Origin: DATBRC01 sp036560485 | Lineage (GTDB): Bacteria > Pseudomonadota > Gammaproteobacteria > Burkholderiales > Burkholderiaceae_D | Direction: 5' to 3' | DNA length: 64,000 nt | NCBI GenBank assembly: GCA_036560485.1 | Contig: DATBRC010000034.1 | Coordinates: 1-64,000, forward strand | Part shown: positions 1 through 8,983 of the stretch, piece by piece | Layout of the letters: each line of letters starts with the position of its first letter | Position numbering within the stretch: position 1 is the stretch's first letter | Made by a program: the position numbers and the translations under genes | Notes under the pieces: generated by a model | The model's database searches: none | Told to the model about the DNA's origin: nothing | What the model saw: only the letters and a program-made list of their open reading frames with translations

Positions 1-262
1 CGGGTTGGGCGAAACCGATGAGGAAATTTTGCAAGTGATGCGCGACTTGCGCGCACATGATGTCGATATGCTGACCATCGGGCAATACCTGATGCCCAGT
101 GGCGACCATTTGCCGGTGCGGCGTTATGTGCATCCGGACACGTTCAAGATGTTTGAACAAGAAGCCTACAAAATGGGGTTTGCGCATGCAGCGGTGGGCG
201 CGATGGTGCGCTCCAGCTATCACGCCGATCAGCAGGCGCATGGGGTGGTGGCTGGAGAGTGA
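1..262 (+). CDS. lipA: Lipoyl synthase, C-terminal fragment
   Basis: This is the last ~86 codons of lipoyl synthase, the radical-SAM enzyme that inserts two sulfurs into protein-bound octanoate to make lipoyl cofactor. The reading frame is already open at base 2, so the start and the radical-SAM cysteines lie outside the window. The visible part has the family's C-terminal signatures: GETDEEI, the MLTIGQYL strand, HLPVRRYVHP, and the ending AVGAMVRSSYHADQQ, which carries the conserved Arg-Ser-Ser-Tyr segment that contacts the auxiliary cluster. It is partial only because of the window edge. Confidence 0.95.
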   Translation, partial: GLGETDEEILQVMRDLRAHDVDMLTIGQYLMPSGDHLPVRRYVHPDTFKMFEQEAYKMGFAHAAVGAMVRSSYHADQQAHGVVAGE

Positions 263-283
263 TCAAGATCCGCAGGCTAACGT

Positions 284-1150
284 TTAGCCCACCTGTTTGC
301 CTCGTAAAACTTCGGCAAATGCTGCCACATTAGCCTGCTGTGCTTCTTTTCGCCATATCAAAAGTGTCCGGCTTTTACGGAATTTGGCGCTCAATTCATG
401 AATGCTTAATTTCGATCGCTCGGTGTAAGTGTTAAGCACGCTGCGCGGCATCAACGCAACGCCCATGCCTGCCATTGCACAGCCAAGAATTGCATGATAG
501 GACCCTAGTTCGACAACTCGGTCGGGTATCACGCCGCTGCGCTCGAACCAATCTTCCAGCCGTTTGCGATGCGGACAACCGTGATGAAATGCCAGCATGG
601 TTTTTTTCAAAGTGTCCTTGGCCGATTTCATCGTGGCATGCCCGGCTGCTGCAACAACGACCAGTTCTTCTTCAAATGCGATTAATGTTGCCAGTCGTGG
701 ATCGACAACAGGTTCAGCGACCAACGCAGCATCCAGTTCACCGGCAATGACTTTTTCAGTCAGCAAGCGTGGGTCCCCGGTGTGCAATTCCAGCGTTACT
801 TCAGGACAGGACTTGTGGAATTTACTGATTGGACCTGGCAAGCGCGCTGCCGCCGTGCTTTCCATTGATCCCAATCGCAGAATGCCGTGTGGAGTGTCAT
901 CCTTCAAGGCTGCACGCGCCTCATCAGCTAACGAGAGCAAGCGTTCTGCATAATCGAGCAAGGTTTTTCCGGCAGCGGAAAGCTGCATGCGTTTTCCTTC
1001 TCTCAAGAAGAGCGCAACACCCAAATCTTCCTCCAGCATTTTGATGCGTGTTGTGATATTTGACTGCACCCGATGCAAATGTTCTGCAGCGCGTATCACG
1101 CCACCGGTGCGCACCACTGTACGGAATATATGCAGGTCAGAGAGTTCCAT
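284..1150 (-). CDS. LysR-family transcriptional regulator
   Basis: A 288-residue LysR-type regulator: an N-terminal winged helix-turn-helix (about residues 3-60, starting MELSDLHIFRTVVRTGG) and a C-terminal periplasmic-binding-like effector domain. The frame could open at 1189, but Met at 1150 matches the normal LysR N-terminus. The gene faces away from the monooxygenase/hydrolase pair beginning at 1301, the usual layout when a LysR protein controls the divergent operon. The effector cannot be deduced. Its stop lies only about 20 bp from the end of lipA, so the two genes converge. Confidence 0.88.
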   Translation of the reverse strand: MELSDLHIFRTVVRTGGVIRAAEHLHRVQSNITTRIKMLEEDLGVALFLREGKRMQLSAAGKTLLDYAERLLSLADEARAALKDDTPHGILRLGSMESTAAARLPGPISKFHKSCPEVTLELHTGDPRLLTEKVIAGELDAALVAEPVVDPRLATLIAFEEELVVVAAAGHATMKSAKDTLKKTMLAFHHGCPHRKRLEDWFERSGVIPDRVVELGSYHAILGCAMAGMGVALMPRSVLNTYTERSKLSIHELSAKFRKSRTLLIWRKEAQQANVAAFAEVLRGKQVG

Positions 1151-1190
1151 GGTTCTTATATTGAGAACAAGATAATCATAATAATTCATT

Positions 1191-1284
1191 ATTCATGAAT
1201 TATAAATTCCCATACATTGTAGCCTGCAATTGCATTTTGCAAATTGGCGACCTGCGTTATTTCAGATTGCGAATAAAGTCATGA
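1191..1284. promoter_or_regulatory. Divergent control region with ATTCATGAAT palindrome
   Basis: The gap between the LysR gene and the monooxygenase contains a perfect 10-bp palindrome ATTCATGAAT at 1191-1200, and the core TCATGA recurs at 1279-1284, next to the Shine-Dalgarno of the 1301 gene. AT-rich dyads in a LysR-divergent gap are typical operator candidates. Assignment to this LysR protein is inference. Confidence 0.35.
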
Positions 1285-1300
1285 ATTTTGGAGAATGAAA

Positions 1301-1633
1301 ATGATCGTAACAATTTTCCGTACCCGCCTCAAGCCGGAAGCGGATCAGGAATACGGGCACTGGGTTAAACGTATGTCGGAACTTGCTGTAACGATGCCCG
1401 GCTATATATCCCACAAAGGCTTCGCCGCGCAAGACGGTGAACGTGTGACAATAATCGAATTTGAAAGCGAAGAAGCGATGCGCGCATGGTCACGGCATAC
1501 CGAACATGTGGAAGCAAAAAAGAAGGGGCGTACGGATTTCTATGCAGAGTACCGTGTACAGATTTGCACACAGCTGCGCGAATCCGTGTTCCCATCGCAT
1601 CTATCCAATGGCCAGTCGAAAGGCGTTGCATGA
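1301..1633 (+). CDS. Antibiotic-biosynthesis-monooxygenase (ABM) domain protein
   Basis: A 110-residue single-domain protein of the ABM/dimeric alpha-beta barrel superfamily: an N-terminal strand MIVTIFRTRLKPE, a helix, then FESEEAMRAWSRHTEHVEAKKKGR, a typical ABM C-terminal helix. Such proteins oxidise or decarboxylate small aromatic or polyketide-like substrates without cofactor, or act as heme or aldehyde-handling accessories. Of the ATGs at 1295 and 1301, the second sits seven bases after GGAG and is preferred. Its stop overlaps the start of the next gene (ATGA), so the two are translationally coupled. Substrate unknown. Confidence 0.75.
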   Translation: MIVTIFRTRLKPEADQEYGHWVKRMSELAVTMPGYISHKGFAAQDGERVTIIEFESEEAMRAWSRHTEHVEAKKKGRTDFYAEYRVQICTQLRESVFPSHLSNGQSKGVA

Positions 1634-2535
1634 CTGATTCCGCAAGCCATGCATGCTTAGCTGACGAGCAGGTTGCCTTTCGCTTGCAAGATATCGATTA
1701 CCTGCATGTCGATGGACAAACATTCCAGGCAACCATTTACCAACCGGAGGGACAAGGGCCTTTCCCTGCAATTGTGGATGTGCATGGCGGAGCTTGGATG
1801 CGCGATGACGTTCGTCGGAATGAGCATGCACTGATGAATGAACGTCTAGCCGCGATGGGTATCGTGGTAGTGGCTATCGACTTCCGGCAAAGCGCTCAAC
1901 ATCACTATCCCGACTCGGTTGCTGACGTTAATTTCGCTATCAGGTGGGTTCGAGCAAACGCGACAAAATTCAATGCTTCTTCACAAAGTGTCGGTGCGTT
2001 CGGCTCTTCAAGTGGCGGGCATCTGGTTTTACTGAACAGCATGCGCCCATGCGACCATCGATATGCGGCGTTACCGATGGCAGGCATTGCACAGGATGAC
2101 GCAAGGCCCGATTACATTATCATCGCATACCCGATTTCAGATCCACATGCCAGACGGAAGTATGCGCAGGAAGTTGGAAACGATGCGATCGTTAACTTCA
2201 CCGATTGTTATTTCTCGCCGGCGAAAAGCATTTTTGACGGCAATCCACATCATATTTTGGATAGTCAGACAGCAGATAAACTACCACCGGCCTTACTGCT
2301 GCAGGGAAGCCCAAGTGCCGATGGAGTCATCCTGGATAAAAATGTGTCGCCAGAAATCCAGCGTCAATTTGCCACTGCGTATCACCGTGCGGGCGGCAAG
2401 CTACAACTGGAACTATTGCCTGGGGCACCTCACAACTTCGTCAATACGGCTGGCGCAGATCTAAACCGTGCGCTCGCTTTAATGAAAGATTTCATTGCGC
2501 AGCAATTACGCTACCACGAGCGAGTAGGCAATTAG
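1630..2535 (+). CDS. Alpha/beta hydrolase (esterase/lipase, HSL-like)
   Basis: A 301-residue alpha/beta-hydrolase. Visible features are the oxyanion-hole strand DVHGGAW, the nucleophile elbow GSSSGG, and a C-terminal GAPHNF carrying the likely catalytic His. The ATG at 1630 overlaps the stop of the ABM gene; the frame is open further upstream to 1486, but that part overlaps ABM coding sequence and is rejected. Together with the ABM protein and the divergent LysR gene it forms a small catabolic unit for an unidentified ester or lactone. Confidence 0.85.
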   Translation: MTDSASHACLADEQVAFRLQDIDYLHVDGQTFQATIYQPEGQGPFPAIVDVHGGAWMRDDVRRNEHALMNERLAAMGIVVVAIDFRQSAQHHYPDSVADVNFAIRWVRANATKFNASSQSVGAFGSSSGGHLVLLNSMRPCDHRYAALPMAGIAQDDARPDYIIIAYPISDPHARRKYAQEVGNDAIVNFTDCYFSPAKSIFDGNPHHILDSQTADKLPPALLLQGSPSADGVILDKNVSPEIQRQFATAYHRAGGKLQLELLPGAPHNFVNTAGADLNRALALMKDFIAQQLRYHERVGN

Positions 2536-2602
2536 TGCAGCGACGGACTAGAAAGTTTCCATACTGTCTGTAGAGGTATCAAAATTTCCAGGCTATGCCT
2601 AT

Positions 2603-4240
2603 CTAACGAAGTAACGGAACAGTAGACCGTCCAAGCTTTGCAGGCATGCTTTGCGTATGATGATTTTGTCCGTCAATCTTGAAAATCTCAACGGTCTTTT
2701 CCAGATCTTTCGCTTGATGCTGCATACTGGATGCAGAAGAGGCAGCCTGCTGCACCAGCTGCGCATTTTGATGTGTTATCTCATCCATTTTCGCAATTGT
2801 TGAATTGACTGCTTCAATACCGGCTTTCTGCTCTTGGCTTGCTGTTGAGATTTCGCCCACAATACTCTCAACACGTTTTACCGCTGTGACGATTTCATCC
2901 ATCGCTTTGCCGGCCTGATGTACCAGTTTGCTGCCCTGATCCACCTTTTGTACCGAATCGCCGATCAGTGCCTTGATTTCATGAGCTGCACTTGCGGAGC
3001 GCTGGGACAAGCTCCTCACCTCTGCAGCCACAACTGCAAAACCACGTCCCTGCTCTCCTGCCCGCGCAGCTTCAACCGCTGCATTCAAAGCCAAAATGTT
3101 GGTTTGGAATGCGATGCCGTCAATGACGCTGATAATGTCGACAATCTTGCGCGAGCTTTCTTCGATCGACCCCATCGTTGCTACAACCTGCTCAACTACA
3201 CTGCCTCCTTTTTCGGCAAGACCCGAAGCCTGCAAAACCAGTTGGTTGGCATTACGCGCACTGTCTGCATTTTTACCTTCTGTCTGAGTCAGGGTCTCCA
3301 TTGAATGCGCAGTTTGTTCCAGAGAGATCACTTGAGATTGAGTCCGCTCTGAAAGATCGGCGTTAACAGAGGCCATTCCGGAGGAAGCTTCTGCAATTGA
3401 ATATGTTGCCGAACGAACCTTTCCAACAATCTTTAACAAGCTATCATCCATGTCCTTCAGCGCAATCATCAATTCGCTAATCTCATCATTTCCTGCAATC
3501 TCCACATCCAATGAGAGTTCTCCATTCGCCACAGTTTTGGCAATCGATACCGCGTCTCGCAAAGGGAAAATAATGCTGCGGGAAATTGTCCATGCGAAGA
3601 GTGAACCTACGACAAATGCGCATGCACTGGAAATGAAAAGCAATAATTTAAGCCTGGTGTCCTCTGCAACAGATCGAACAAGCACTTCATGCGACGCAGC
3701 CTGCTGCATTTCTACGAGCTTATTGATTTCGCCAAGAGCACGCTGGTTTAACGGATTAATACGGGTAGCAATGACCTTTGTGCTTCCTTCAGCATTAAAA
3801 GCCAACGCCTGCCCGAGCGCCTCTTTGAGCGCGCTCCCGATTTGCGTATCCAACTGCGCAATTTCCCCGACAATCTGATTTTCAGTATCAGTCAATCCGA
3901 GCGCAGCCAATTTATCGCGGCTCTCCAGGTATTTGGCGCGCTGCTCTTTTGCTTTTTGCTCCTCTTTTTGCATCGCGTCGACTTCAGACTGAATGCCGAT
4001 ATTGATCATGGCAAGACCGCCTTGAAGAATTGCATTTTTCATTGAAGTGGCCAATACGGTTTTTTGCTCGGCCGCCTCCAATTCAACAATCAATTTCTTT
4101 TTATTTTGGTCATTCAGAATACTATTTACTACCACCATCACCACAATGATCGCGAGAATCGATCCGAATCCAAGAATCAACCTGGTCCCGATATGAAAGC
4201 GGCGCAAAGAAAATCCATTGGATTGCAGTGAGGTGGTCAT
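2603..4240 (-). CDS. Methyl-accepting chemotaxis protein
   Basis: A 545-residue chemoreceptor. In order: TM1 (about 15-37), a periplasmic four-helix-bundle sensor (to about 190), TM2 (about 195-215), HAMP, and a cytoplasmic signalling domain whose hairpin tip reads GFAVVAAEVRSLSQRS. The C-terminus has no NWETF-like CheR/CheB tether. Met at 4240 is preferred over 4246 because AAAGG is nine bases upstream. Its sensor half is clearly paralogous to that of the diguanylate cyclase at 5354-6697. The ~100-bp repeat at 4255-4355 lies just upstream and abuts its Shine-Dalgarno. Confidence 0.93.
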   Translation of the reverse strand: MTTSLQSNGFSLRRFHIGTRLILGFGSILAIIVVMVVVNSILNDQNKKKLIVELEAAEQKTVLATSMKNAILQGGLAMINIGIQSEVDAMQKEEQKAKEQRAKYLESRDKLAALGLTDTENQIVGEIAQLDTQIGSALKEALGQALAFNAEGSTKVIATRINPLNQRALGEINKLVEMQQAASHEVLVRSVAEDTRLKLLLFISSACAFVVGSLFAWTISRSIIFPLRDAVSIAKTVANGELSLDVEIAGNDEISELMIALKDMDDSLLKIVGKVRSATYSIAEASSGMASVNADLSERTQSQVISLEQTAHSMETLTQTEGKNADSARNANQLVLQASGLAEKGGSVVEQVVATMGSIEESSRKIVDIISVIDGIAFQTNILALNAAVEAARAGEQGRGFAVVAAEVRSLSQRSASAAHEIKALIGDSVQKVDQGSKLVHQAGKAMDEIVTAVKRVESIVGEISTASQEQKAGIEAVNSTIAKMDEITHQNAQLVQQAASSASSMQHQAKDLEKTVEIFKIDGQNHHTQSMPAKLGRSTVPLLR

Positions 4241-4254
4241 TATCATTTACCTTT

Positions 4255-4355
4255 AGGACTTACCCAAAATTGTCGCAGCAAGGCGTCGCGACGACGACAG
4301 TACACGTAGTACGGGTTAGGAGCGGCAACGCGGCGGCGATTTTGCGTCAGTCCTA
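4255..4355. repeat. Dispersed ~100-bp inverted-end repeat, copy 1
   Basis: A 101-bp element bounded by AGGACTTACCCAAAA and an imperfect inverted copy ending GCGTCAGTCCT. The interior shares the order CAAGGCGTCGCGACGACGACAGTAC with the copies at 45237-45340 and 46241-46338. It has no coding capacity and sits between the Cache-protein gene and the chemoreceptor. Its end is so close to the chemoreceptor start that the AAAGG Shine-Dalgarno begins right at the element border. It behaves like a MITE/REP-type intergenic element; origin unknown. Confidence 0.85.
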
Positions 4356-4371
4356 ACCTTGTATGTGCCAC

Positions 4372-4848
4372 TTATTTAGAAGAAGCCTTATAGATTCCCG
4401 CACCCAGCAATATGTCGTCGACTTTAACAATATAACTGGATTTCGCTTCGACATTTTTGGTAACAGGATTGGGCCACGAATATTCCACCCATCCGGAACC
4501 TTTTGTATTCACCAATTCGATGAAATCCTGGATGATTGTTTTTCCGTTTGCATCCTTCATCTGGGACAGGTCTTTACCGACCATCTTGGGATTATTCCCA
4601 TGCGCTACGCAGATTCCTTTGAGATCGTACACAAATATATATAAATCGCGATCATGAAATTGCTTGTTATGCAGATCGGCAAAATCAGCATATGCCTTTT
4701 CCTTGCCGTGCTTTTTTAAATAGGTCACCGCTTTCTTCACAAATGCGACAGCCTCATCAGCGGAAGCTCTTTGCTGCGCGTTGGCGACTAGTGAAACCAT
4801 CATGGCCGCAATGAAAAAACTCACATATCTCGCGATCTTTGCCTTCAT
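4372..4848 (-). CDS. Secreted single-Cache-domain protein
   Basis: A 158-residue periplasmic protein: a signal peptide of about 24 residues ending ANAQQ, then one Cache_2-type sensory domain. Visible Cache hallmarks are DLYIFVYDLKGICVAHG, the NPKMVGKDLSQMKDANGK loop, GSGWVEYSWPNP, and a final strand VDDILLGAGIY. GAGGAG precedes the ATG. Free-standing Cache proteins bind small ligands and often partner with a chemoreceptor or cyclase; here both are adjacent and on the same strand. Partnership is inferred from position. The ligand is unknown. Confidence 0.88.
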   Translation of the reverse strand: MKAKIARYVSFFIAAMMVSLVANAQQRASADEAVAFVKKAVTYLKKHGKEKAYADFADLHNKQFHDRDLYIFVYDLKGICVAHGNNPKMVGKDLSQMKDANGKTIIQDFIELVNTKGSGWVEYSWPNPVTKNVEAKSSYIVKVDDILLGAGIYKASSK

Positions 4849-5353
4849 GTCTTTCTCCTCATGAATTTAAATTTCCAGCTGATTGAAACTGCTCCCTACT
4901 TTTATGCAAGATGTCTTACTACGCTCTTCGGTTGTAATGCATAAATGCATATACTCGCAAATGGTTTTCAATCCAAATGCTGCATAGCGTTAATTTTTAG
5001 TTGCTATGCTTGCCACATATGCTATTTCTAGCGAAGTTCATTGTTGTTGTAGCAAGCAAAATAGTTTTTATTTGAATTGCTCTGCTCACTTTCTAAAGGA
5101 TCAGTATTACGCTGGAATTTTTCAGCAGCAATAACAATCTATATTGCAATGCAATATTAGTGGGCTTATAGATGTGCCGGCGCAACACTATGCTGATTGG
5201 TTGAAGTGATATCTTTCGACATCAGAGTCATCTTCCGGCCATTAAAATAGTTAGCGAAGCAATGTCGCGATATTTTCAAGTACAACACAGATGAATATAG
5301 CCTGTTGATATTGATGAAATGAGTTTCAAGGATTAGGAGAGAACGATACACGC
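4849..5353. other. Non-coding gap upstream of Cache gene
   Basis: About 500 AT-rich bases between two minus-strand genes. A palindromic ATGCATAAATGCAT-like stretch lies near 4940-4953. Short frames here (for example 5166-5351) have no start signal or recognisable composition. It probably holds the promoter of the Cache gene. Confidence 0.4.
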
Positions 5354-6697
5354 CTACTCGTCAATCTCTTGGAAAACACAAACTTTGTTTCGCCCTGCAT
5401 GTTTTGCTTTATATAGAGCACTGTCAGCATATCCGATCAATGAATCCGCAGCGAGAGCGTCATTCGGAATCATTGCCGCGACCCCCACGCTGATGGTTAC
5501 GGGAATTTTCTTCCCATCGAAAATAATTTCCAATGCCTCTATTCTTTTGCGAATAATTTCTGCAATGCTTTCGGCTCCGGCCATTTCCGTATTGGCTAAT
5601 AAAATGGCGAATTCCTCACCGCCATAGCGGAATACATGATCACCGGCTCGTCGTATTGTCGTATTAAGCGTTTCGGCCACATGCTTGAGGCAGGCATCGC
5701 CTCCCAAATGGCCATACGTGTCATTGACGCTTTTAAAATGATCGATGTCCAGCATGAGCAGTCCTACCATGTATCCGGCGCGCTGCCCTCGCCGCCATTC
5801 CGTATTGAACACTTCATTGAAATAGGCGCGATTCTTGACGCCCGTCAGTCCATCAGTGTGACTCAGATCACTGAGCTTTTGGTTTGCTACCGACAGACAC
5901 TGCATCATTTCATTAAGAGCGCGCATCAATTCAGTTACTTCATCGTGTCCGTCAACGTGCGCTTGCGAGGTAAGCTCTCCACGTGCGACATTTTGTGCAA
6001 CATCCACGGCATCACGCAATGGATGAATGATGCTGCGTGCCATTAACCACGCCAATAAAGCACCTACTCCCAACGATACGATGCTGACGAGTAAGAGTAG
6101 AATTTTCAGATGGATGTCATCATCAACAGACTTGACGATGACATCATGTGCGGCCGCTTGCTGAATATCGACAAGCTGGTTGATTTCTTGGATAGCTTTT
6201 CGGTTAAGCGGATCGATACGCGTTGCCAAAACGATAGCTGCAGAATCTTCGTTGAAGGCAAGAGACTGCCCGATAGCTTCCCGAAGCGGCGCCTGCATCT
6301 GCTGATCAATTTGCGCGATATTGGAAAAAATGGTCTTCTCGGTATCCGAGAGTCCGGTACTCACGAACTTGTCCCGACTCTGAAGAAAAAGTGCACGATA
6401 CGATGCTGCGTTGTCGTACTCTTTTTGCATTGCAGCGACTTCCGATTGAATCCCGATATTACGCATCGCGATGCCGCCCTCAAGCAAGGCGCTCTTCATC
6501 GTTGCGGCCAGGCGAGTCTTCTCTTCGGAGACCTTCAATCCTGCAATCAGCTTTTCTTTGCTTTGATCCCTGAGATATGTTTCAGCAACATTCGTGGCGG
6601 CGACAATTGCTAAAATTGAACCAAAACCCAGAACAAGCCGGGTTCCAATGCGGAAGCCACGTAAAAGAACCGCTCCATTTTTTGGAAGCAAAATCAT
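5354..6697 (-). CDS. Membrane diguanylate cyclase (4HB-sensor/HAMP/GGDEF)
   Basis: A 447-residue enzyme predicted to make cyclic-di-GMP from two GTP. Order: TM1, periplasmic four-helix-bundle sensor, TM2, HAMP, then a GGDEF domain with an intact GGEEF active site at residues 359-363 and an RxxD inhibitory site (RAGD) five residues before it. The start at 6697 follows GGGGGA; the frame extends to 6730 without better signals. The sensor half closely matches the neighbouring chemoreceptor (for example MxNIGIQSEVxAMQKE in both), so one input type probably drives both chemotaxis and c-di-GMP output. Confidence 0.93.
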   Translation of the reverse strand: MILLPKNGAVLLRGFRIGTRLVLGFGSILAIVAATNVAETYLRDQSKEKLIAGLKVSEEKTRLAATMKSALLEGGIAMRNIGIQSEVAAMQKEYDNAASYRALFLQSRDKFVSTGLSDTEKTIFSNIAQIDQQMQAPLREAIGQSLAFNEDSAAIVLATRIDPLNRKAIQEINQLVDIQQAAAHDVIVKSVDDDIHLKILLLLVSIVSLGVGALLAWLMARSIIHPLRDAVDVAQNVARGELTSQAHVDGHDEVTELMRALNEMMQCLSVANQKLSDLSHTDGLTGVKNRAYFNEVFNTEWRRGQRAGYMVGLLMLDIDHFKSVNDTYGHLGGDACLKHVAETLNTTIRRAGDHVFRYGGEEFAILLANTEMAGAESIAEIIRKRIEALEIIFDGKKIPVTISVGVAAMIPNDALAADSLIGYADSALYKAKHAGRNKVCVFQEIDE

Positions 6698-7139
6698 ACC
6701 AAGTCCCCCGATCAAAGATTTCACTCTCAAGTTTTATTGATGAGAGTCTTCTTTTGTATTTTTGCCAAACTCATCCAAAGATAAAATGAAGGAAATTCTG
6801 ATCAAGTGTAGCGAGCGATGCAAGCCGGCGTTAAGAAGCGTAGCCTACGATTGTGCGGTGAGCATCGCAGGCTATGGGTTGCGTCGCGCAATAACTTCAT
6901 TAGAATTCCCTTAACTTTTTCAGGAATTGGTTTGATGCACGGAACTTCCATACTATCAGCCTTTTTACCTGCGTCCAGTGCTGCATGCAAAATTGCATTC
7001 GCAAAACAACGGTTAGGTGCTCGGCATATAGCACATCGACTAGGGGAGGATCAGGTTATATTGGCATTGCCAAGGTCAATATAAAAATTGATGCGCATTC
7101 AATGGCAGTATTTTGCCGCAGACGTGCAATCTCTCTAAT
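6698..7139. other. Intergenic region with 11-bp hairpin
   Basis: About 440 bases without a convincing gene. An inverted repeat with 11-bp arms and one mismatch spans 6841-6874 (TAGCCTACGAT and ATCGCAGGCTA around a 12-base loop). It lacks a U-tract and is not an obvious terminator. Short frames at 6818-7084 and 6985-7251 look spurious. Confidence 0.4.
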
Positions 7140-7679
7140 TCATATTGAAAAAACCGCTTGTATCAGCTTCACATTTTCTTGGGCTAATCGTACATTCGAT
7201 GCCGCTAATGCAGAAAAATATGTCAAGAGTTGTTGTTTGTGTTTTTCATAGCTATCCTGAATCACTCTTTGCGTGCGCACATAGTCTTCAATATCACGGC
7301 AAATACCGAACCACCTGGTGATTTCGCCTTGCACATTACGAACAGGCATGCCGAGACAGAGATGCCAGCGGTACGCGCCATCCGCGCGCAACAAACGACA
7401 TTCGTTTTTGTAAGGCTCTCCTGCCAAAAGTGCATTGGACCTATGCTCGACACAGAGTGGCACATCATCAGAATGAACGGCAGAAATCCACCCAGCTCCG
7501 GTGGCTTGATCCAACGTCATTCCGGTATAGTTGCACCAATGTTGATTGCAATGGACGACACAGCCATCAGGCTGCGCAACCCATGCCATCTTGTCGAACG
7601 CATTGGCAATGCCCAATGTCACTTGGAAGTCATGGTGCTCTTCCACGGTGTTCCGGAATGGGTTTTCAACGGAATTCAT
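7140..7679 (-). CDS. Stand-alone PAS-domain sensor protein
   Basis: A 179-residue soluble protein with one PAS/PAC fold (about residues 28-140; key parts VVHCNQHWCNYTGMTLDQATG, ECRLLRADGAYRWHL, GEITRWFGICRDIEDYV) and a C-terminal helical tail that could form a coiled coil. No output domain is attached and there is no membrane segment. It is probably an accessory sensor or a histidine-kinase input module acting in trans; ligand and partner are not visible. It lies beside the chemoreceptor and cyclase block on the same strand. Confidence 0.8.
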   Translation of the reverse strand: MNSVENPFRNTVEEHHDFQVTLGIANAFDKMAWVAQPDGCVVHCNQHWCNYTGMTLDQATGAGWISAVHSDDVPLCVEHRSNALLAGEPYKNECRLLRADGAYRWHLCLGMPVRNVQGEITRWFGICRDIEDYVRTQRVIQDSYEKHKQQLLTYFSALAASNVRLAQENVKLIQAVFSI

Positions 7680-7900
7680 GTTTGCAAGTCTCCATTCGAA
7701 TTATTAAATTTTTATGGAGCAAACAAGTTCGCATGCTTCCCTCATTACCAGAATGAGTTTAAGCAATAAATTCCCATGGTAAAGTTGATGAATGTCAAAT
7801 CAATTGGTGATAGGAGCCAGTCCGCTATTACCGATGTATCTTTTCGTTTTGTGCTCTGCACATTGCTGGATACGATGTGAAATCGAACAAAGGTATGGAA

Positions 7901-8890
7901 ATGCAAAACCAACGCAGCGTTATAGCAGTTCATGGTGGCGCCGGCGCCATACGGCGCGGCAGCATGACGGAAGAAGAGGAGATAAACTATCGTGCCGTGA
8001 TTGCCGGCGCATTGAATGCGGGTCATCGGATATTGATACACGGCGGTTCCAGTCTCGACGCAGTCTGTGCAGCTGTTCAAGTATTTGAGGACGACTCGTT
8101 GTTCAATGCCGGAAAAGGATCTGTCTTTACAAACGATGGAAAAATCGAGCTTGATGCTGCCGTCATGGATGGAAAGACAGGCAAAGCTGGAGCAGTAGCA
8201 GGCGTAAGCACGATCAAGAATCCGATCATCGCTGCCCGCGCAGTCATGGATAAAACAAGCCATGTATTGCTCAGCGGGACCGGGGCCGAGCAGTTTGCAG
8301 CGTCACACCAAATTGACATGGTCAATCCTGAGTATTTCCATACACAACAGCGTTTCGATCAGTTGCAACAAGCGAAGAAACATGCCGAAATTCAGCTGGA
8401 TCATGATGGCTCTTTATCCGGCATGCCTTCAAAAGAATTTGAATCTTCGCAGACCGATAATAAATTTGGCACAGTCGGCGCCGTCGCAGTGGATTGTTTC
8501 GGCAACCTGGCCGCCGCTACGTCTACCGGCGGATTGACCAATAAATTATATGGCCGGATTGGCGACTCGCCGATTGTCGGCGCAGGCACCTATGCCGATA
8601 ATGCCACTGCAGCCGTTTCGGGAACCGGTATCGGAGAATATTTTATGCGCGGATTGATCGCTTATGATGTTGCCGCGCGCATGAAATATCTCGGATTATC
8701 GCTGTCCGACGCAGTTGATCAAGTGATCGACAGCGCGTTGAATCAACGGGGTGGAGAAGGCGGTCTCATTGCACTGGACGCCAATGGCAACGTGAAGTTC
8801 GGCTTCAATACGGCGGGCATGTATCGTGGCTACATGAAAGACGATGGCGTACCCGTGGTGCTGATTTATAGCGAAGAAGAAAATCGATAG
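7901..8890 (+). CDS. iaaA: Isoaspartyl peptidase / plant-type L-asparaginase
   Basis: A 329-residue N-terminal-nucleophile hydrolase that cleaves isoaspartyl dipeptides and L-asparagine after autoproteolysis into two subunits. The family opening VIAVHGGAGAI is at the N-terminus, and the processing site/nucleophile is Thr191 in GTVGAVAVDCFGNLAAATSTGG. The Met at 7901 has AAAGG seven bases upstream; in-frame starts at 7877 (GTG) and 7895 lack that spacing. It precedes the nitrogen-catabolic locus and would itself release ammonia, but nothing proves co-regulation. Confidence 0.93.
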   Translation: MQNQRSVIAVHGGAGAIRRGSMTEEEEINYRAVIAGALNAGHRILIHGGSSLDAVCAAVQVFEDDSLFNAGKGSVFTNDGKIELDAAVMDGKTGKAGAVAGVSTIKNPIIAARAVMDKTSHVLLSGTGAEQFAASHQIDMVNPEYFHTQQRFDQLQQAKKHAEIQLDHDGSLSGMPSKEFESSQTDNKFGTVGAVAVDCFGNLAAATSTGGLTNKLYGRIGDSPIVGAGTYADNATAAVSGTGIGEYFMRGLIAYDVAARMKYLGLSLSDAVDQVIDSALNQRGGEGGLIALDANGNVKFGFNTAGMYRGYMKDDGVPVVLIYSEEENR

Positions 8891-8983
8891 TTTTCGTTGA
8901 TCCGCATCGCTCGATATCATTCAGCTCAGCAGAAAATAAAGGTGGGCGCAGCCCCGGTTACAATTGCTTGATGTGCTTCGTGC

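Noticed and set aside
6818..7251. Two short plus-strand frames in the gap before the PAS gene
   Set aside because: No ribosome-binding site, composition unlike proteins, partly overlapping the PAS gene.
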